Assembly (NCBI RefSeq): GCF_014805685.1
Contig: NC_060887.1
Location: 33,081,463-33,145,462 of the forward strand
Reading direction: 5' to 3'
Source: Silurus meridionalis
Lineage: Eukaryota; Chordata; Actinopteri; Siluriformes; Siluridae
DNA: 64,000 bases
The position numbers and the translations under genes are program-made. Shown here piece by piece: positions 1 through 11,777 of the stretch (positions within the stretch are counted from its first letter, which is position 1; every line of letters starts with the position of its first letter). Under the pieces are notes generated by a model that saw nothing but the letters and a program-made list of their open reading frames with translations, was not told the origin of the DNA and made no database searches.

Positions 1-118
1 TTTACATGCGGAACATAGTCAAAATCGAAGGTTCCCTCGTTAACGTAATAAGTGGCGGACTGCAAGTTTGTTTAGTCTCTGCCTTACATTTTGAGCACAT
101 TTTGGATTATTAAAATTG

Positions 119-120
<2 letters not shown>

Positions 121-168
<48 letters not shown>
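121..168. repeat. (CA)n microsatellite
   Basis: Uninterrupted CA dinucleotide run of about 24 units. Typical fish microsatellite. Confidence 0.97.
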
Positions 169-169
<1 letters not shown>

Positions 170-1067
170 CACTGCTTGGGGTAAAAAAACAGAAAACATA
201 GTTAGCGCAGTGTCACGGTGGCAACTCAAGATTTGTTTTGCGCATGCATAAAAACACTAAAGAATCCATAGCACTAGCGTTATACACCTAAACCAGGAAG
301 TGCCTGATAGTGCATTGCAACATGTTGATTGTTCTTTTTTCAGCCATTCTGTTAAATAATAAAAATTCTGGTGTGCTTGGGATCATCCCACATGATAAAA
401 AAAATATTTTAAAATTAATTTCAAAATATACAAAAAATATATTTGCTAAAATATACATATCTATATTTACATAAATATATTTTCTATACATACTTCTTTT
501 GGACACTTTTTGTTTATATATTTTTAAAATTATATTTTAAAATCGTTTTTTGACCATATATTTCAATCCAAGAAAATACATTTACATTTATATATTTTCT
601 AAAGCATGTACATAACACATTTCCAAATTAAACAAGGAACATCATATATATATATATATATATATATAAACATGATTTTTTTCCTTTCAAGCAGTTTTGG
701 TTTCCCCAGCTTAAAAATTACTGCAATCCCCAAAGCTCCTCTGGACACACAGGGAAAACTCTTTTTCACTGCCACTGTAATAGAATAGACAAAAATCACA
801 GCTACATTTTAAAGGGGGTGGTTCACCACATACCCACATATAAACATTAATCAATGCACACATCAGTAATGGCAAATACAAGTTTAAGCATGCTTGCTTG
901 ATGTATGAGGGCCAATGGGGTTCATTCCTTGTTACACATGTTTGAGCTTTTGTAAAAACCAATGGACTTTGTTCTTGCAAATCAAGCAAGTATGGCTGAG
1001 CCTTTGATTATTTTCACTGGTTGTATGTGTAGATAAAAGCCTAAGTTAAATCTGTTTGTAATATAAA
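170..1067. other. AT-rich non-coding stretch
   Basis: No gene is recognised. Short reading frames on both strands are low-complexity shadows of AT-rich sequence. It contains a (TA)n run at 643-669 and a run of AAATATAT-like words at about 400-600. Confidence 0.6.
643..669. repeat. (TA)n microsatellite
   Basis: About 13 TA units, seen directly. Confidence 0.95.
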
Positions 1068-1084
1068 GTGAGTGAGTCTCTCCC

Positions 1085-2212
1085 AAAAATTAACCCAGTC
1101 ATTACGGATGCACAAGTCAGTGCACTCTTAGTGCTGGTCCCAAGCCCGGATAAAAGCGTACGACAGTGTGCAGAGAGAGGAGTTATGGTATTGTATGAGG
1201 AAGTTTGGTGTGTCAGAGAAGTATGTGAGGGTGGTGCAGGACATGTATGAGGACAGTGTGACAGCAGTAAAGTGTGCAGTAAGAATGACAGACTGGTTTA
1301 AGGTGGAGGTTGGACTACATCGAGGATCGGCTCTGAGCCCTTTCCTGTTTGCAGTGGTGATGGACAGGTTGACACAGGTCAGACATGAGTCTCCGTGGAC
1401 TATGATGTTTGCGGATGATATTGCTATTTGTGGTGACAGTAGGGAGCAGGTTGAAAAGAGCCTGGAGAGGTGGAGGTACGTGCTGGAGAGAAGGGGTATG
1501 AAAGTCAGTAGGAGTAAGACAGAGTTCATGTGTGTGAATGAGAGGAAGGGCAGTGGAGGGGTGTGGTTGCAGGGAGAAGAGGTGGAGAAGGTGGAGGAGT
1601 TTAGGTATCTGGGGTCAACAGTGCAAAGTAATGAAGAGTGTGTTAGAAAAGTAAAGAAAAGAGTGCAGGCAGGGTGGAGTGGGTGGAGAAGAGTGACAGG
1701 AGTGAGTTGTGATAGAAGGGTATCTGCAAGCATGAAAGGGAAAGTTTATAGGACTGTGGTGAGACCTGCGATGTTGTATGGATTAGAGACAGTGGCATTG
1801 AGTAAAAGACAGGAGGTGAAGCTGGAGGTAGCAGAGGTGAAGATGTTGAGGTTTTCATTGGCAGTGACAAGGATGGACAGATTTAGAAATGAGTTTATTA
1901 GAGGGACAGCGCATGTAGGGCGTTTTGCAGACAAGGTGAGGGAGGAGAGATTCAGATGGTTTGGACATGTGCAGAGGAGGGACATGGGGTACATCGGTAG
2001 GAGAATGCTGAGGATGGAGCCACCAGGAAGGAGGAAATGAGGAAGGCCGAGGAGGCGGTTTATGGATGTGGTGAGAGAAGACATGCTGGTAGTTGGATTC
2101 AAAGTGGCAGATTTAGAGGACCGAAGAGGGTATGGAGACAGATGATCCGCTCTGGCGACCCCTAATGGGAGAAGCCAAAAAAAAGAAGAATAAGAAGAAG
2201 AGGAAGAAGAAG
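1085..2212 (+). mobile_element. RTE-clade LINE, internally deleted copy with 3' tail
   Basis: The right end carries the RTE 3' terminus (GCGACCCCTAATGGGAG at about 2155-2171) followed by an A/G-rich GAAGAAGAAG tail at about 2178-2212. The left end (about 1098-1153) matches the RTE 5' non-coding segment also seen at 29561-29650 (minus) and 48420-48480, with the words TGCACTCTTAGTGC and CCCAAGCCC. It is joined directly to the reverse-transcriptase region, so the endonuclease and N-terminal RT are deleted. No convincing target-site duplication was found. Confidence 0.85.
1153..2160 (+). pseudogene. RTE reverse transcriptase, C-terminal part
   Basis: An open frame of about 290 codons encodes the C-terminal half of an RTE-type reverse transcriptase, which would copy the element RNA at a nicked target. 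It opens in [15 protein letters not shown]. The [16 protein letters not shown] block follows, then the catalytic motif FADD (about 1409-1420), the YLGSTVQS block, and a C-terminal RTVVRPAMLYGLETV region. Compared with the copy at 44.2-46.2 kb, an AGA codon has become TGA at 2038-2040. The frame then continues for about 35 codons (GRPRRRFMDVVRED). There is no N-terminal endonuclease, so the copy cannot be autonomous. Family recognition is firm; the level of decay is low. Confidence 0.9.
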
Positions 2213-2287
2213 TGAAATTAATGGTTGAAATCAAACCTTAATGCTTGTTATAAAACAATTGGATTTTGAGACTTAAGCTTAGATTTC

Positions 2288-2470
2288 ACAGACAGGGTCA
2301 CAATAACTCACCCTCATGTTGTTCCAAACTGGTAAGACCTTTGTTTCTCGATTTTCAGGTTCAGAAAGCTCTCTGATTTTATCAAAAAAATAAATGGGCG
2401 CCGCCTCCCATTCATCGCATAACATTTAACAACAAAAGGCATATGTGCACTAACTAACAGCAGAGACTCA
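2288..2470. repeat. MITE-like dispersed repeat fragment
   Basis: Contains the phrase ACTCACCCTCATGTTGTTCC, which I recognise from an abundant cypriniform/otophysan non-autonomous DNA element. Neither terminal inverted repeats nor a TSD can be delimited, so boundaries are approximate and the superfamily is left open. Confidence 0.45.
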
Positions 2471-2479
2471 CCAGTATAT

Positions 2480-2736
2480 AATACAACACCTGTAGCATCT
2501 GTAAGGCTTGATTTTTCCGCCACTTTCGCGAGTTCTTCTGCGGCTGCACAGTGCCGATCGAGATAACCGACGTTATATGGCAAATTTCTCCCAACTTGTG
2601 CTCGAGATATTAGAGTTCGACATAACCGATTAAAAAATGCTTAGACAAAGCGAGAATTTGGCGGTTCCACTTCAAAAACGTCGACTTAATAGGGTTGTCG
2701 AGTTAACCGAGGTCGAGATAAGTGGGTTCCACTGTA
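2480..2736 (-). mobile_element. Tigger/pogo-like DNA transposon end
   Basis: The stretch ends in GGGTTCCACTGTA, whose reverse complement TACAGTGGAACCC resembles Tigger/pogo termini (known family pattern). It is filled with repeated TCGAGATAA / TCGAGTTAACC words, as in the subterminal regions of these elements. Only one end is visible; no transposase is seen. Confidence 0.45.
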
Positions 2737-2744
2737 TATGAAAA

Positions 2745-3634
2745 TGACAAAGGAGTTTCTATCAACACAATAGTGATCCCTCTAGTTCTAATGAGTAATT
2801 CAGTTGCCAGACTGCTGATTCAGAATTTCAAACAGTTTAATGGTGTATGTGGATGCTCCTACTGAATCACTTCTGTTGGGTGAAAATATAACCAGAGACC
2901 AGATTGCTGAGTCTGGGGCACTTCTAACAGATTTTGTGAAATATATGGAGATTTACTATGGGAAAGCCAATATGTCTTATAATGTCCATCATTGCCTCTT
3001 TTTACCAAGAAGTGTAGTTAACTGGGGGTCTTTGTGGGCTCACTCTGCCTTTGTGTTTGATTCTTAAAATGCTACACTACCAGACACGATCAAAAGCACT
3101 CAAGGGGTTGCAATACAGATTGTCAAAACTTTCTGGATACAAAAGGCTTTTTACATTTTTATGGCCAGACTTTAATGAAAGATGCCTCAGATGAATGCAA
3201 GGAGATCTTTGAAACTCTGACAAGACCAAAACAGTTAAAACATGTAACTTGCACACGTTATATCACTGCACTCGATCGCCCGAAAGTGCGATTAGTTAGG
3301 AGAGATGACTATATGGCACAGAGTCGTTATGGGGTGCAAAGAAGCAGAGTAAAGTACTTTCAAAGAATCATTGAAAATAGTTGAGGTGGTCCGCTCAGAA
3401 GATTATAGTTGCGTATTTAAACGCAATTCATTTACTATGTTGAATGATGATCAAAATGTTAGCATTAAAAGATTCTTGATTTGTCAAAATGAAAATGAGG
3501 TTATGCCTTCGGACGATTCTATGAACGAGCAAAACAGTCTCTGTGCCTCAAATCCAAGTTATTTTGAACCAGTGTCAAAATGTCTTGGACATCTAACAGT
3601 ATTCCTGCTTCAGCTACCAAATGCAAATATCTGA
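2745..3634 (+). pseudogene. EnSpm/CACTA-like transposase remnant
   Basis: Three short open stretches in shifting frames look like one decayed transposase C-terminal region. The first (2840-3067) contains NMSYNVHHCLFLPRS followed by a WGSLWAHSAFVF block, which resembles the conserved domain next to the catalytic region of animal EnSpm/CACTA-like transposases. After a stop at 3067 the frame resumes with TQGVAIQIVKTF (about 3095-3135). The segments at 3175-3384 and 3371-3634 would be the variable tail. No CACTA termini were found. Recognition is by motif memory only; another DNA transposase with the same domain is possible. Confidence 0.5.
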
Positions 3635-3639
3635 TCATT

Positions 3640-5300
3640 TACACTGAAAAACTCTAAGTTGATTACCTTTTTAGAAATATTAATCACTGTGAATTCCTTA
3701 AATGAGGCATCAAATGGAGCCAAGAGAGGCCCGAGTTGTGTCATACATTTACAGTAAATACACATGTTCTTTTGTGCAATTTGGTCTTTTATGTCAGTGT
3801 ACAATGTATGCATTATCATTAGTGTTATATTGTACCCCTTATAATGAACTGTAAAAAACTAAAATGTACATAGCAGTTTTGTATTTTGTGTACTGCATCC
3901 CTGATAGTTAATTTAGTGTGCTATTCTGTAAGGTGACATAAGCAAATAAATAAACATGACCTAATTGTTGCTAAATCCTTGTTTTATTTGTAGCCAACTA
4001 TTTGTTTAATATTGTACATAAGATGCATATCTTACAATACAACAGTATTTCTATACTGTTAACTATTTTATAGAGCAGTTTGTCATTTTATTTATTGTTA
4101 TTTTTTATTTACCTTAAATATATGTTAAATAATGGATACTTTGATTTCCATCCTCATTCTACTAAGGTTAAACATTTATTTTCTTGACCCTATAATATAT
4201 TTTGAATATTGTGGTTTAAATTGAACATTTTCAATTTCAAAAATACATTTTACTGAGCATTACAGATAAAATATATATTTAACATATATTTTAAAATACA
4301 TATAAAAAATATATATATTTTTTTACCATATTGGTTTGCCCTGTTGCATGACCCGATTACATATAATGCTGTGGAACATCCATAAGACAGGTTCAATCCT
4401 TTTTAAAGTTTTTTCCTTTTACAGACCTTTCAACATCCCATGATGTTCATAAGACAAAAAATGCAGGTGCGAAAGCGAAATATGCAAACTCCTTTGTCCT
4501 GAAGGCTTTTCAATGACAGACAATTTGAGGATGGCGGTGCTACTGTCTGAATTGTGGTTACGGAAAATGATTTAACACCTTTTGAATGATCAAGTTAAAA
4601 AATGTAACACTGCTCCAATGAAGACCTTTAATGATAACACCTTGTACACTACATAATTCCTGTAGAGGAGGTGTGAAGTGTTTCTCCTCTTCAAAACTAA
4701 ATTTAGCTCCTGAAATTCTACCAAAGTTACTGTTCTGTGGATTTTCTTTCCCTTACAAACACTACATTATGACGTAGTTAGACCACCACACAAACGCGCA
4801 CACACAATAGAATGGTATGCAACAAAGCTAACAAAGGAAATAGACCAGACTTAAAAAACTAAAACTCTTTATCTAGGTGGACTATAGAGAATAACAAAGC
4901 TGAATCACCCAGAAACCCAGAACTGTTCCTCAAGCAAATCTGAGAGAAAAAGTGACCTAACTATAGGAACCTTCTACATAAATGTTACTGTAGCTGCAAA
5001 CTGGCAATTAACATCAGAGCCATGTTTGCTAAAAGGTTCTGTAGATCAACACCAGGACATTTTATCCTGTTGAAATATTGCTAAATTCCATTCAGAACGT
5101 TTTAATTATTTCAAATCATTAGTCACAGGGCCATTTATATCAAAGTCCAAAATATATTTAGACTTTTATTTAAAGGATAACTCTGATCTATCTTTTGGTC
5201 ACTGCATGCAATCTTGGGGGAGGAATGGACAATTAGCTTACCTTTTCTTTTCATATTGCTGAGTCTTCATGCTCATGTCAATTTCTCCTTTACAACATCA
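3640..5300. other. AT-rich non-coding stretch
   Basis: No gene or structured repeat recognised. AT-rich with several AATAAA words (for example about 3944-3950) and ATATATTT tracts at 4260-4325. A short CA-rich stretch lies near 4790-4806. Confidence 0.5.
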
Positions 5301-5304
5301 GGAA

Positions 5305-5413
5305 AATTCGTCTGTTTTTGTCCACACAGGCAAATCAGGTGCGATTTCCGTCCCTTATCATCTCAAGACTGAACTATCCTGTCAGGTCTACCTCTGATAG
5401 CCTCTGCAACTAA
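5305..5413 (+). repeat. LINE (CR1/L2/Rex1 group) RT C-terminal fragment
   Basis: Contains the nucleotide phrase CATCTCAAGACTGAACTA, equivalent to the ISRLDYCN motif common to the C-terminal RT region of these LINEs. A better copy lies at 34845-35050. The similarity appears to resume at about 6085-6100 on the far side of the hAT MITE, so the MITE landed in this fragment. Confidence 0.45.
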
Positions 5414-5421
5414 TTCTAGAT

Positions 5422-6081
5422 CAGGGATCGGCAACCCGCGGCTCCGGAGCCGCATGCGGCTCTTTCATCCCTCTTTTGCGGCTCCCTGTGGCTTTGGAAA
5501 GTAAATAATGAGTATTTAATTAAAATGTATTTTATTTTAGTTTGTTAGTTTTTAAAATGTAATTCTAAATTTGAAGATTTTGGTGATCTTGTAAAATCTA
5601 AATAAAACGTGTTAAAGTTTTTTGTCGCTCTTCATATGCGTCACAACCGCTAATGTGCGACACCCACCGGCACGCGACTTCTTAAACTTTGGTTGACGGC
5701 ACACAGAAGAGGATGGCATTTTTGGTTTGCTGCCGGTGGATAATTTATGTTCGGCGTTCTTTTCATAAATACAAGAAGGACTCAAATAGACATTGAGTAT
5801 TTTACTTGAAAGTAACCTTCAACCCAATGTCTTTTTTTAAAGAGTTCAAAATTTTTTTGTTGCATGCAGAAATGTAATTTCATTCTCTCTGCAGTTCATT
5901 GATTTCATAAATGCAACACATTATGGTTTGATTATACATAGCATAAAGGCAAAAAATAAAACGTTACATGTAGTGTTATTTCAATTTAAATGTCAAAAGG
6001 GTTTTGTGGCTCCCAGTGTTTTCTTTTCTGTGGGAAACAGGTCCAAATGGCTCTTGGTGTGGTGAAGGTTGCCGACCCCTG
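5422..6081. mobile_element. hAT-type MITE with 8-bp TSD
   Basis: Terminal inverted repeats CAGGGATCGGCAACC (5422-5436) and GGTTGCCGACCCCTG (6067-6081) match except for one position. They are flanked by a perfect 8-bp duplication TTCTAGAT at 5414-5421 and 6082-6089. TSD length and termini are typical of hAT. At 660 bp with no coding potential it is non-autonomous and would need transposase from another copy. Confidence 0.93.
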
Positions 6082-6110
6082 TTCTAGATCTAGAATAACT
6101 GACAGACAGA

Positions 6111-6728
6111 TACCGTATTTTCCGGACTATAAGCGGCTACTTTTTTCCCACGCTTTGAACCCTGCGGCTTAAACAACGAAGCAGCTAATATATGGATTTT
6201 TCCTGAGTTTTTCCCTGTTTCACAAACTTCAAGCCAAAAAACTGAACTCCATAACATTAGACTAATGAAATTGCCGAACGGTTCAGGTGAACCAATGAAA
6301 CTCTTTATATTAAATCAGATGCGCTCCCACTGAATCGGGCCGCACCACATCATAAATATGGATGAGGTTCCTTTGAAAAAACGCACTTCACCTGTGTTCT
6401 GAGCTGCACGGCATCAGGAGAAAAGCTTCACCGATGGTGATTTTTAAACGCACGATGATGCCAAAAGAAAAACTCCAGAGAGAAATTGTTGTGAAAGGAA
6501 GAAGGAAGACAGTGAACAGTGACTTTCTTGGTAGGCTACTGTTTGGATATGAGCCGTATAACAGACACTGTCTTTCATTAAAGCCTGTGTGAAGTTCATT
6601 AGTTTTAATGTAGACACCTGCGGCTTATAGACATGTGAGGCTTATTTATGTTCAAAATAAAAATCTTTGTCAAATTCAGTGGGTGCAGCTTATATTTCGG
6701 TGCACTTAATAGACCAGAAATTACAGTA
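6111..6728. mobile_element. MITE with TACCGTATTTTCCGG termini
   Basis: The left end TACCGTATTTTCCGGACTAT (6111-6130) is a well-known fish MITE terminus. The right end (about 6700-6728, GACCAGAAATTACAGTA) is a diverged inverted copy. Non-coding. The flanking bases do not settle the superfamily; a TA-type target is possible. Confidence 0.6.
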
Positions 6729-6779
6729 GATATATTTATCTGTCCTGGCGGTATATATAGATATGTATATCTAAACACG

Positions 6780-7051
6780 TTCAAAACAGAGCATGTGCTC
6801 AACCCTGATTGGTGGTTTGCTGCATGCTTTTCTACTTATTTACTAAATTAAAATTAATGACTGATTTAGCAAAATCTAGTTGAGTATACAGTAAGATATT
6901 TCGACTGTGAAATGTAGTAAAGTTCAAGTAAAAGTGTCCCCAAATGTAAATACTTCAGTAAAGAACAGATACATGAAAAAGCTACTTAAGTACAGTAATG
7001 TTTTAACTTAAGTACAGTATTGACATATCACTTAGTTACTGTCCACCACTG
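6780..7051. mobile_element. hAT MITE fragment (CAGTGGTGGAC family), right part
   Basis: Ends in GTTACTGTCCACCACTG at 7051, the same terminus as the complete copy at 57447-58002 and the interrupted copy at 25773-30527. It shares the internal words CTTAAGTACAGTA and ACTGRTTTNGCAAAAT. The left end is missing, so this is a truncated copy. Confidence 0.75.
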
Positions 7052-7232
7052 ATCAAAATATATGAATCAAATAGTTATAAAATATAATTGCAAATAATGC
7101 AAGTGCAGATAAATTTGTAAATATATGTACAGCATGGAATGCATGTATATATAAAAATATATGTAAAACAAATAAGTATAAAGGCTATGGTATTGAAAAA
7201 TCTGCTCATTTTCAACCTTCCTAGGTTCTCCC

Positions 7233-7554
7233 TGTCAGGCGCAAAGAATGTTCTGAGACCGATAGAATTCCAAAAAGGGCTTTTCTTTAATGAAAAAAGC
7301 AAAATGGGCAAGGCAGAAAACACAGACGAAACACACTGAAGCAAGTAAGCTGGAACACAACTATAACTGAGTAGTTTTTGGGCAGTCCGGTAGGTTCATA
7401 AGCCTAAGCTGTAGAACGGACGGTGGGAATGTGGAAAAACAGGGTCTTTATAGTGTGGTGACTGATATGGACCAGGTGTGGATGATTAGTAAGTTGGTGA
7501 GCTGCTTGGAGTGATTGGAGGGGTTGGTGTGGGTGTGGCTGCTGGATCCTGACA
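7233..7554 (-). repeat. 3' LTR of the chromovirus
   Basis: A 322-bp LTR bounded by TGTCA...TGACA. It is identical to the copy at 11778-12100 except for one C in the run near the end (GGATCCTGACA versus GGATCCCTGACA). Confidence 0.96.
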
Positions 7555-7569
7555 GTACCCCCCCCTCCA
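7555..7569 (-). other. Polypurine tract
   Basis: Immediately internal to the 3' LTR. The minus strand reads TGGAGGGGGGGGTAC, a G-rich purine run suited to priming plus-strand DNA synthesis. Confidence 0.8.
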
Positions 7570-7639
7570 GGGGCGGCTCCCGACGCCCTGACCCTGCGCC
7601 TGGGACGACCCCGACCCCGGGGCGCAGGACGAAGTGGAC

Positions 7640-10508
7640 GAGTGGCGTGGAATTCCTCCAAGAGCGCTGGATCCAATATGTCCCGCCGCGCCACCCATGA
7701 TCGTTCCTCGGGGCCGTAGCCCTCCCAGTCCACAAGATATTCCAGGCCCCTGCCCCGACGCCGAGAGTCCAGCACTTCCTGCATCGAGTAGACCGGCTGT
7801 TCCAACACCTCCGCGGAGGGGCCTGACCTTGCTGGTACGCTAATGGAGATGGGGTATACGGTTTTAGAAGCGACACGTGGAAAGTGGGGTGAATTCGGTA
7901 TCGTGGTGGGAGTTCCAGCCGATAGGCCGCCTCGTTGATCCGCCTCGATCCTGAAGGGTCCGATATACCTGGGACTCAGCTTCCTGCAGGGGAGACGCAG
8001 TCGCAGGTCTTTAGTGGACAGCCAAACCCAATCTCCGGGGCTGTACGAGGGGCCTCAACCGCCGTGCATCCGCATGTCGCCGGGTTTCCTTATCGCCCTG
8101 CGCAATTGAGTGTGCGGCCTCCCAGGTCCTGAGACTCTCCGAAACCAGTGATCTACCGCGGGTACATTGGACGGCTCATCAGACCATGGAAACAGTGGGG
8201 GTTGAAAACCTAACACGCATTGAAAGGGTGTGAGTCCTGTGGTGTCTTGGCGCAACGAGTTCTGCGCGTACTCCGCCCAAGGCAGAAACCGACTCCACTC
8301 CCCCTGGTCTTGGTGACAATACGTCCTCAAGTACCTCCCAGCTCTTGGATCTTCCGCTCGGTTTGGCCGTTGGACTGGGGGTGGTAGCCGGACGACAGAT
8401 TGACGGTCACTCCCAGCAGCTGGAAAAACGCCCTCCAGACATGTGAGGTGAACTGAGAGCCCGGTCTGATACTATCTCTCCGGGAGGCCAAAGTTGCGGA
8501 AGACATGGTGGAAGAGCGCTTCTGCTGTTTCCAGAGCCGTGGGAGGCCTCGGAGAGGAACAAATCTGCAGGCCTTTGAGAACCGGTCGACGACCACTAGA
8601 ATACAGGTAAAGCCCTCCGACCGTGGCAAGTCGGTCACGAAGTCAATGCCGATGTGTGACCATGGCCTCTGTGGAGTAGGCAGGGGGATGAGTTTGCCCA
8701 CCGGTAAGTGCCGAGGAGTCTTTGAGATGGCGCAGATGTTACAGCCCGGACAAACTCGGCCACCGTGTTGCTCATTCCTGGCCACCAGTACCGCCCCTGC
8801 ACCAGACGAGAGTCTGCCTTCTGCCCGGTGCCCTGAGCCGGGACTTCATGAACCGCCTTTAGTAAGGCCTGTTGACATTCTCGAGGAACAAAGGTTCGGT
8901 TCCTAGGACAACCAGGGGGTGCCGGTTCTCGTCGTGTGGCCGTGCGAATAGCCTCGCCCAAATCCCAGACGATGGGGCTCAGAATGAGCGCGGAGGCAGG
9001 ATGGGTTCGGCTCGGCGGGTTCCTCGGCCCATAGATCCTGGAGAGGGCATCAGCCTTACAGTTCCTTGTCCCTGGCCGATAGGTAATGCTGAAGTTAAAC
9101 CGCGTGAAGAAGAGAGCCCACCGTGCTTGTCGTGGGTTTAGTCGCTTGGCTTCACGGAGGTACTGGAGGTTCTTGTGATCTGTGATTACTGTGAAAGGAT
9201 GAGCGGCTCCTTCCAACCAGTGTCTCCATTCCTCCAGGGCCAGCTTGATGGCTAGGAGCTCTCTGTTCCCGATGTCATAGTTCTGTTCGGCCGGGACAGT
9301 TTCTTGGAGAAATAGGCGCAGGGATGGAGCCGGGGGTTCCCGCCTGCTGAGAGAGGGTGGCCCCACGCCTGTGGACGATGCATCTACCTCGACGACAAAC
9401 GGGAGCTGGGGTCTGGATGACGTAAAAGTGGGGCGGCACAGAACCTCTTGCGCAACTCCTCAAATGCCCGTTGAGCCTCTGGGGTCCAGGAGAGGGTCTT
9501 GGCTTTTCCCCGCAGAAGAGACGTAAGTGGAGTGGAAACCAGGCTGAAGCCTCCAATGAACCGGCGGTAGAAGTTTGCGAATCCGAGAAACCTCTGGAGC
9601 TCCTTTATTGAGGCGGGAACTGGCCAGTCCCGTACGGCAGCCACCTTCCTCTCATCCATCCTGATGCCTGCTGCGTCGATGACGTAACCCAGGAACTGTA
9701 TCTCTGAACGGTGGAACTCACACTTAGGGAGGTTAAGATACAGTCGGTGTTTCCGAAGCAGTGCCAGGATCTGGGTGACGTGCTGATGGTGTTCTTGCAG
9801 CGACCTTGAGTAGACCAGGATGTCATCAATGTAGACAATCACAAACCGATGGAGGAAGGGGCGGAACACCTCATTCATGAAATTCTGAAAACCGCCGAGC
9901 AATGGAAAGGCCATACGGCATGACCCGATACTCATAGTGACCAGAGGGGGTAATGAACGCCGTCTTCCATTCATCGCCTTTACGGATACGCACCAGGTTG
10001 TATGCACTACGGAGGTCCAGCTTGGTGAAGATGCGGGCCTCACGAGATCTTCTAGAGCTGCGGGACCAGTGGAAGCGGATACGGAAGCGGGAGATCAGTG
10101 CATTGAGGGCCCTGTAGTCGATGCAGGGGCGTAATCCTCCGTCCTTCTTTGACACAAAAAAGAAGCTAGAAGCTGCCGGGGAGGAGGACTGGGTGATAAA
10201 GCCCTGGCGGAGGGCCTGTTGGATGTAGCTCTCCATCGCTTGGTGTTCTGGAGCTGACAGGGGATAAACCCGACCCTTAGGCAGTTTGGCCCCCGGTTTC
10301 AGATCAATGGCGCAGTCCCATGGCCGGTGTGGGGCAACAGAGTGGCTGCTTCCTCACTGAAGACATCTGAGAAAGCCTGGTATTCCTGTGGGACGTCCAC
10401 CTGAACAGGCTGGGGAGCTCCTTCCACCTGAGTAGCTGCCAGGGTCAGGGTCTTCTGGATGGGAGTCGGGAGTGGGAGTAAACACTTCTGCCGGCAGGCG
10501 GGCCCCAC
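7640..10508 (-). pseudogene. pol: Chromovirus pol (RT, RNase H, integrase, chromodomain), frameshifted
   Basis: Polyprotein that would reverse-transcribe and integrate the element. In minus-strand order: an RT N-terminal segment with [15 protein letters not shown] (about 10150) and [15 protein letters not shown]; the catalytic motif YIDD (9822-9833); the [12 protein letters not shown] block; RNase H with [21 protein letters not shown] and TDHKNLQYL (about 9290-9160); an integrase zinc-binding remnant with the WWPGMS block (about 8780); a DDE core starting WSHIGIDFVTDLPRSEGF (about 8670-8620) with [12 protein letters not shown] near 8345; and a chromodomain with [16 protein letters not shown] (about 7690-7740). 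Frame changes are needed near 10510, 10320, 9895, 9400, 8800 and around 8330-7900. Three compensating one-base losses lie within about 40 bp near 10030-10080. The last frame runs through the polypurine tract into the LTR. Confidence 0.92.
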
Positions 10509-10509
10509 T

Positions 10510-11729
10510 CCAAGATGTCACACGGGTCCCAGGAACATATGGGGGAGTGCTTGGCCAACCAGGGACGACCCAGGATCACATCCACGGTCGAATCCTCCAG
10601 TACGAGAAGTTGTATCTCTTCTTGATGTAGAACCCCGACTTGGAGGACAAGAAGTGGTGCGCAGTACTTCACCTTGCCTTTTCCCAAGGGTCGTCCCTGA
10701 ATGGTCTGAACAGCTAGTTCCTGAGATCCCTCTGCCGGGCGTAGCTGGAGGCGTTCTAGACACGCCTGGGAGATGAAGTTCCCCGCGGATCCAGAGTCGA
10801 CTAGGGCAACCGCAGACAGAGAAAGAGCAGGGGTTACCAGGGTGACCATGAGCGTGGACAGGTGAGTGATGTCAGAAGAAAGCGTAACCGTACTCACCGT
10901 CCGACGAGGAGGCCTTACAGGACATTGGGCCACACGATGTCCTCCCTCACCGCAGTAGAGGCAAGCTCCAGCCGCCCACCGACGCTCCCTTTCCTGACGA
11001 GACAGCCGCTGTGAACCGAGTTGCATGGGTTCAGGTTCAGGAGCCGATGAGACTGCAGTAGTTGGAACTGATTCGACCTCTGGGGATTTGCAGGCCGCCA
11101 GGTGCTGAGAAACACGGATGGATCTCTGGATGAAAGCCTCAAGCCCCAGAGAATCATCATATGTGGCCATTGCCAGCCTGAGCTCCTGATTCAATCCCTT
11201 TCTGTATACAGCCAGCAGCGCTTTCGCTCCAGCCAGCAGATGCCGCCAGAGTGCGGAAGCGGAGGCTGTAACCCGACACACTGTCTCTTCCTTGGTGGAT
11301 ATTCAGCAGCTGATCGGCAGTCGACGTATCCCCGGGGGCGGTGCTAAAGACCTCGGTGAAGTGTCTCGTAAAGGCCGCGTATGTCGTCAGCGCCGGGCTG
11401 GCTGCGCTCCAGAGCGCTCTAGCCCATGCTAGCGCTCTTCCGGTGAGCAGCGAGATCAGGAACGCAACCTTAGCCCGTTCGTTCGGGAAGCTGTGAGGGT
11501 GCATCTCGATATAAAGGGAAACCTGGAGCAGGAATCCATGACATTCCGCCGCGTCTCCGGAAAAAGACGCCGGGAGAGCCATCGGGCCGCCGGAAGGTGG
11601 TGGAGCTTGGTTGGCGGTCGCCGGTCGGAACGCCTCCCGGAGCGCGGCGGTGAGCTCCCTCACGAACTCGGACATGGCAGCAGGCTGGTCCTCCACGAGA
11701 CCAGACGCAGCAGCGGGCTGGTCCTCCAT
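10510..11729 (-). pseudogene. gag: Chromovirus gag-protease, one frameshift
   Basis: Structural protein of the retrotransposon particle with the protease region. Translation most likely starts at the ATG at 11729 ([11 protein letters not shown]), 48 bases inside the 5' LTR boundary. The first 170 or so residues include the Gag block [19 protein letters not shown] and [22 protein letters not shown] frameshift near 11205-11215 separates this from the rest, which has the CCHC zinc knuckle CLYCGEGGHRVAQC (about 10920-10965) and the aspartic protease motif LVDSGSAGNFI (about 10770-10805). A further frame change near 10510 leads into pol. Domain order and zinc knuckle make the identification secure. 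Confidence 0.92.
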
Positions 11730-11766
11730 GTTGAGGTAACGCGGTTCTTTCTCTTGTTTTGTGTCG

Positions 11767-11775
11767 GTCCGTTCT
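11767..11775 (-). promoter_or_regulatory. Self-primer binding site of the chromovirus
   Basis: Two bases downstream of the 5' LTR the minus strand reads AGAACGGAC. It is perfectly complementary over 9 nt to GTCCGTTCT at 11958-11966 inside the LTR, which lies where a TATA-directed transcript should begin. No tRNA-type TGG primer site is present. This is the arrangement known for self-priming in the Tf1/sushi group. Its use here is inferred. Confidence 0.75.
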
Positions 11776-11777
11776 TC

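Noticed and set aside
1128..2234. Minus-strand Ser/Leu-rich frames opposite the RTE reverse transcriptase
   Set aside because: Antisense shadows of a coding region; the same shadow recurs opposite every RTE copy (for example 26575-26991 and 45406-46070).
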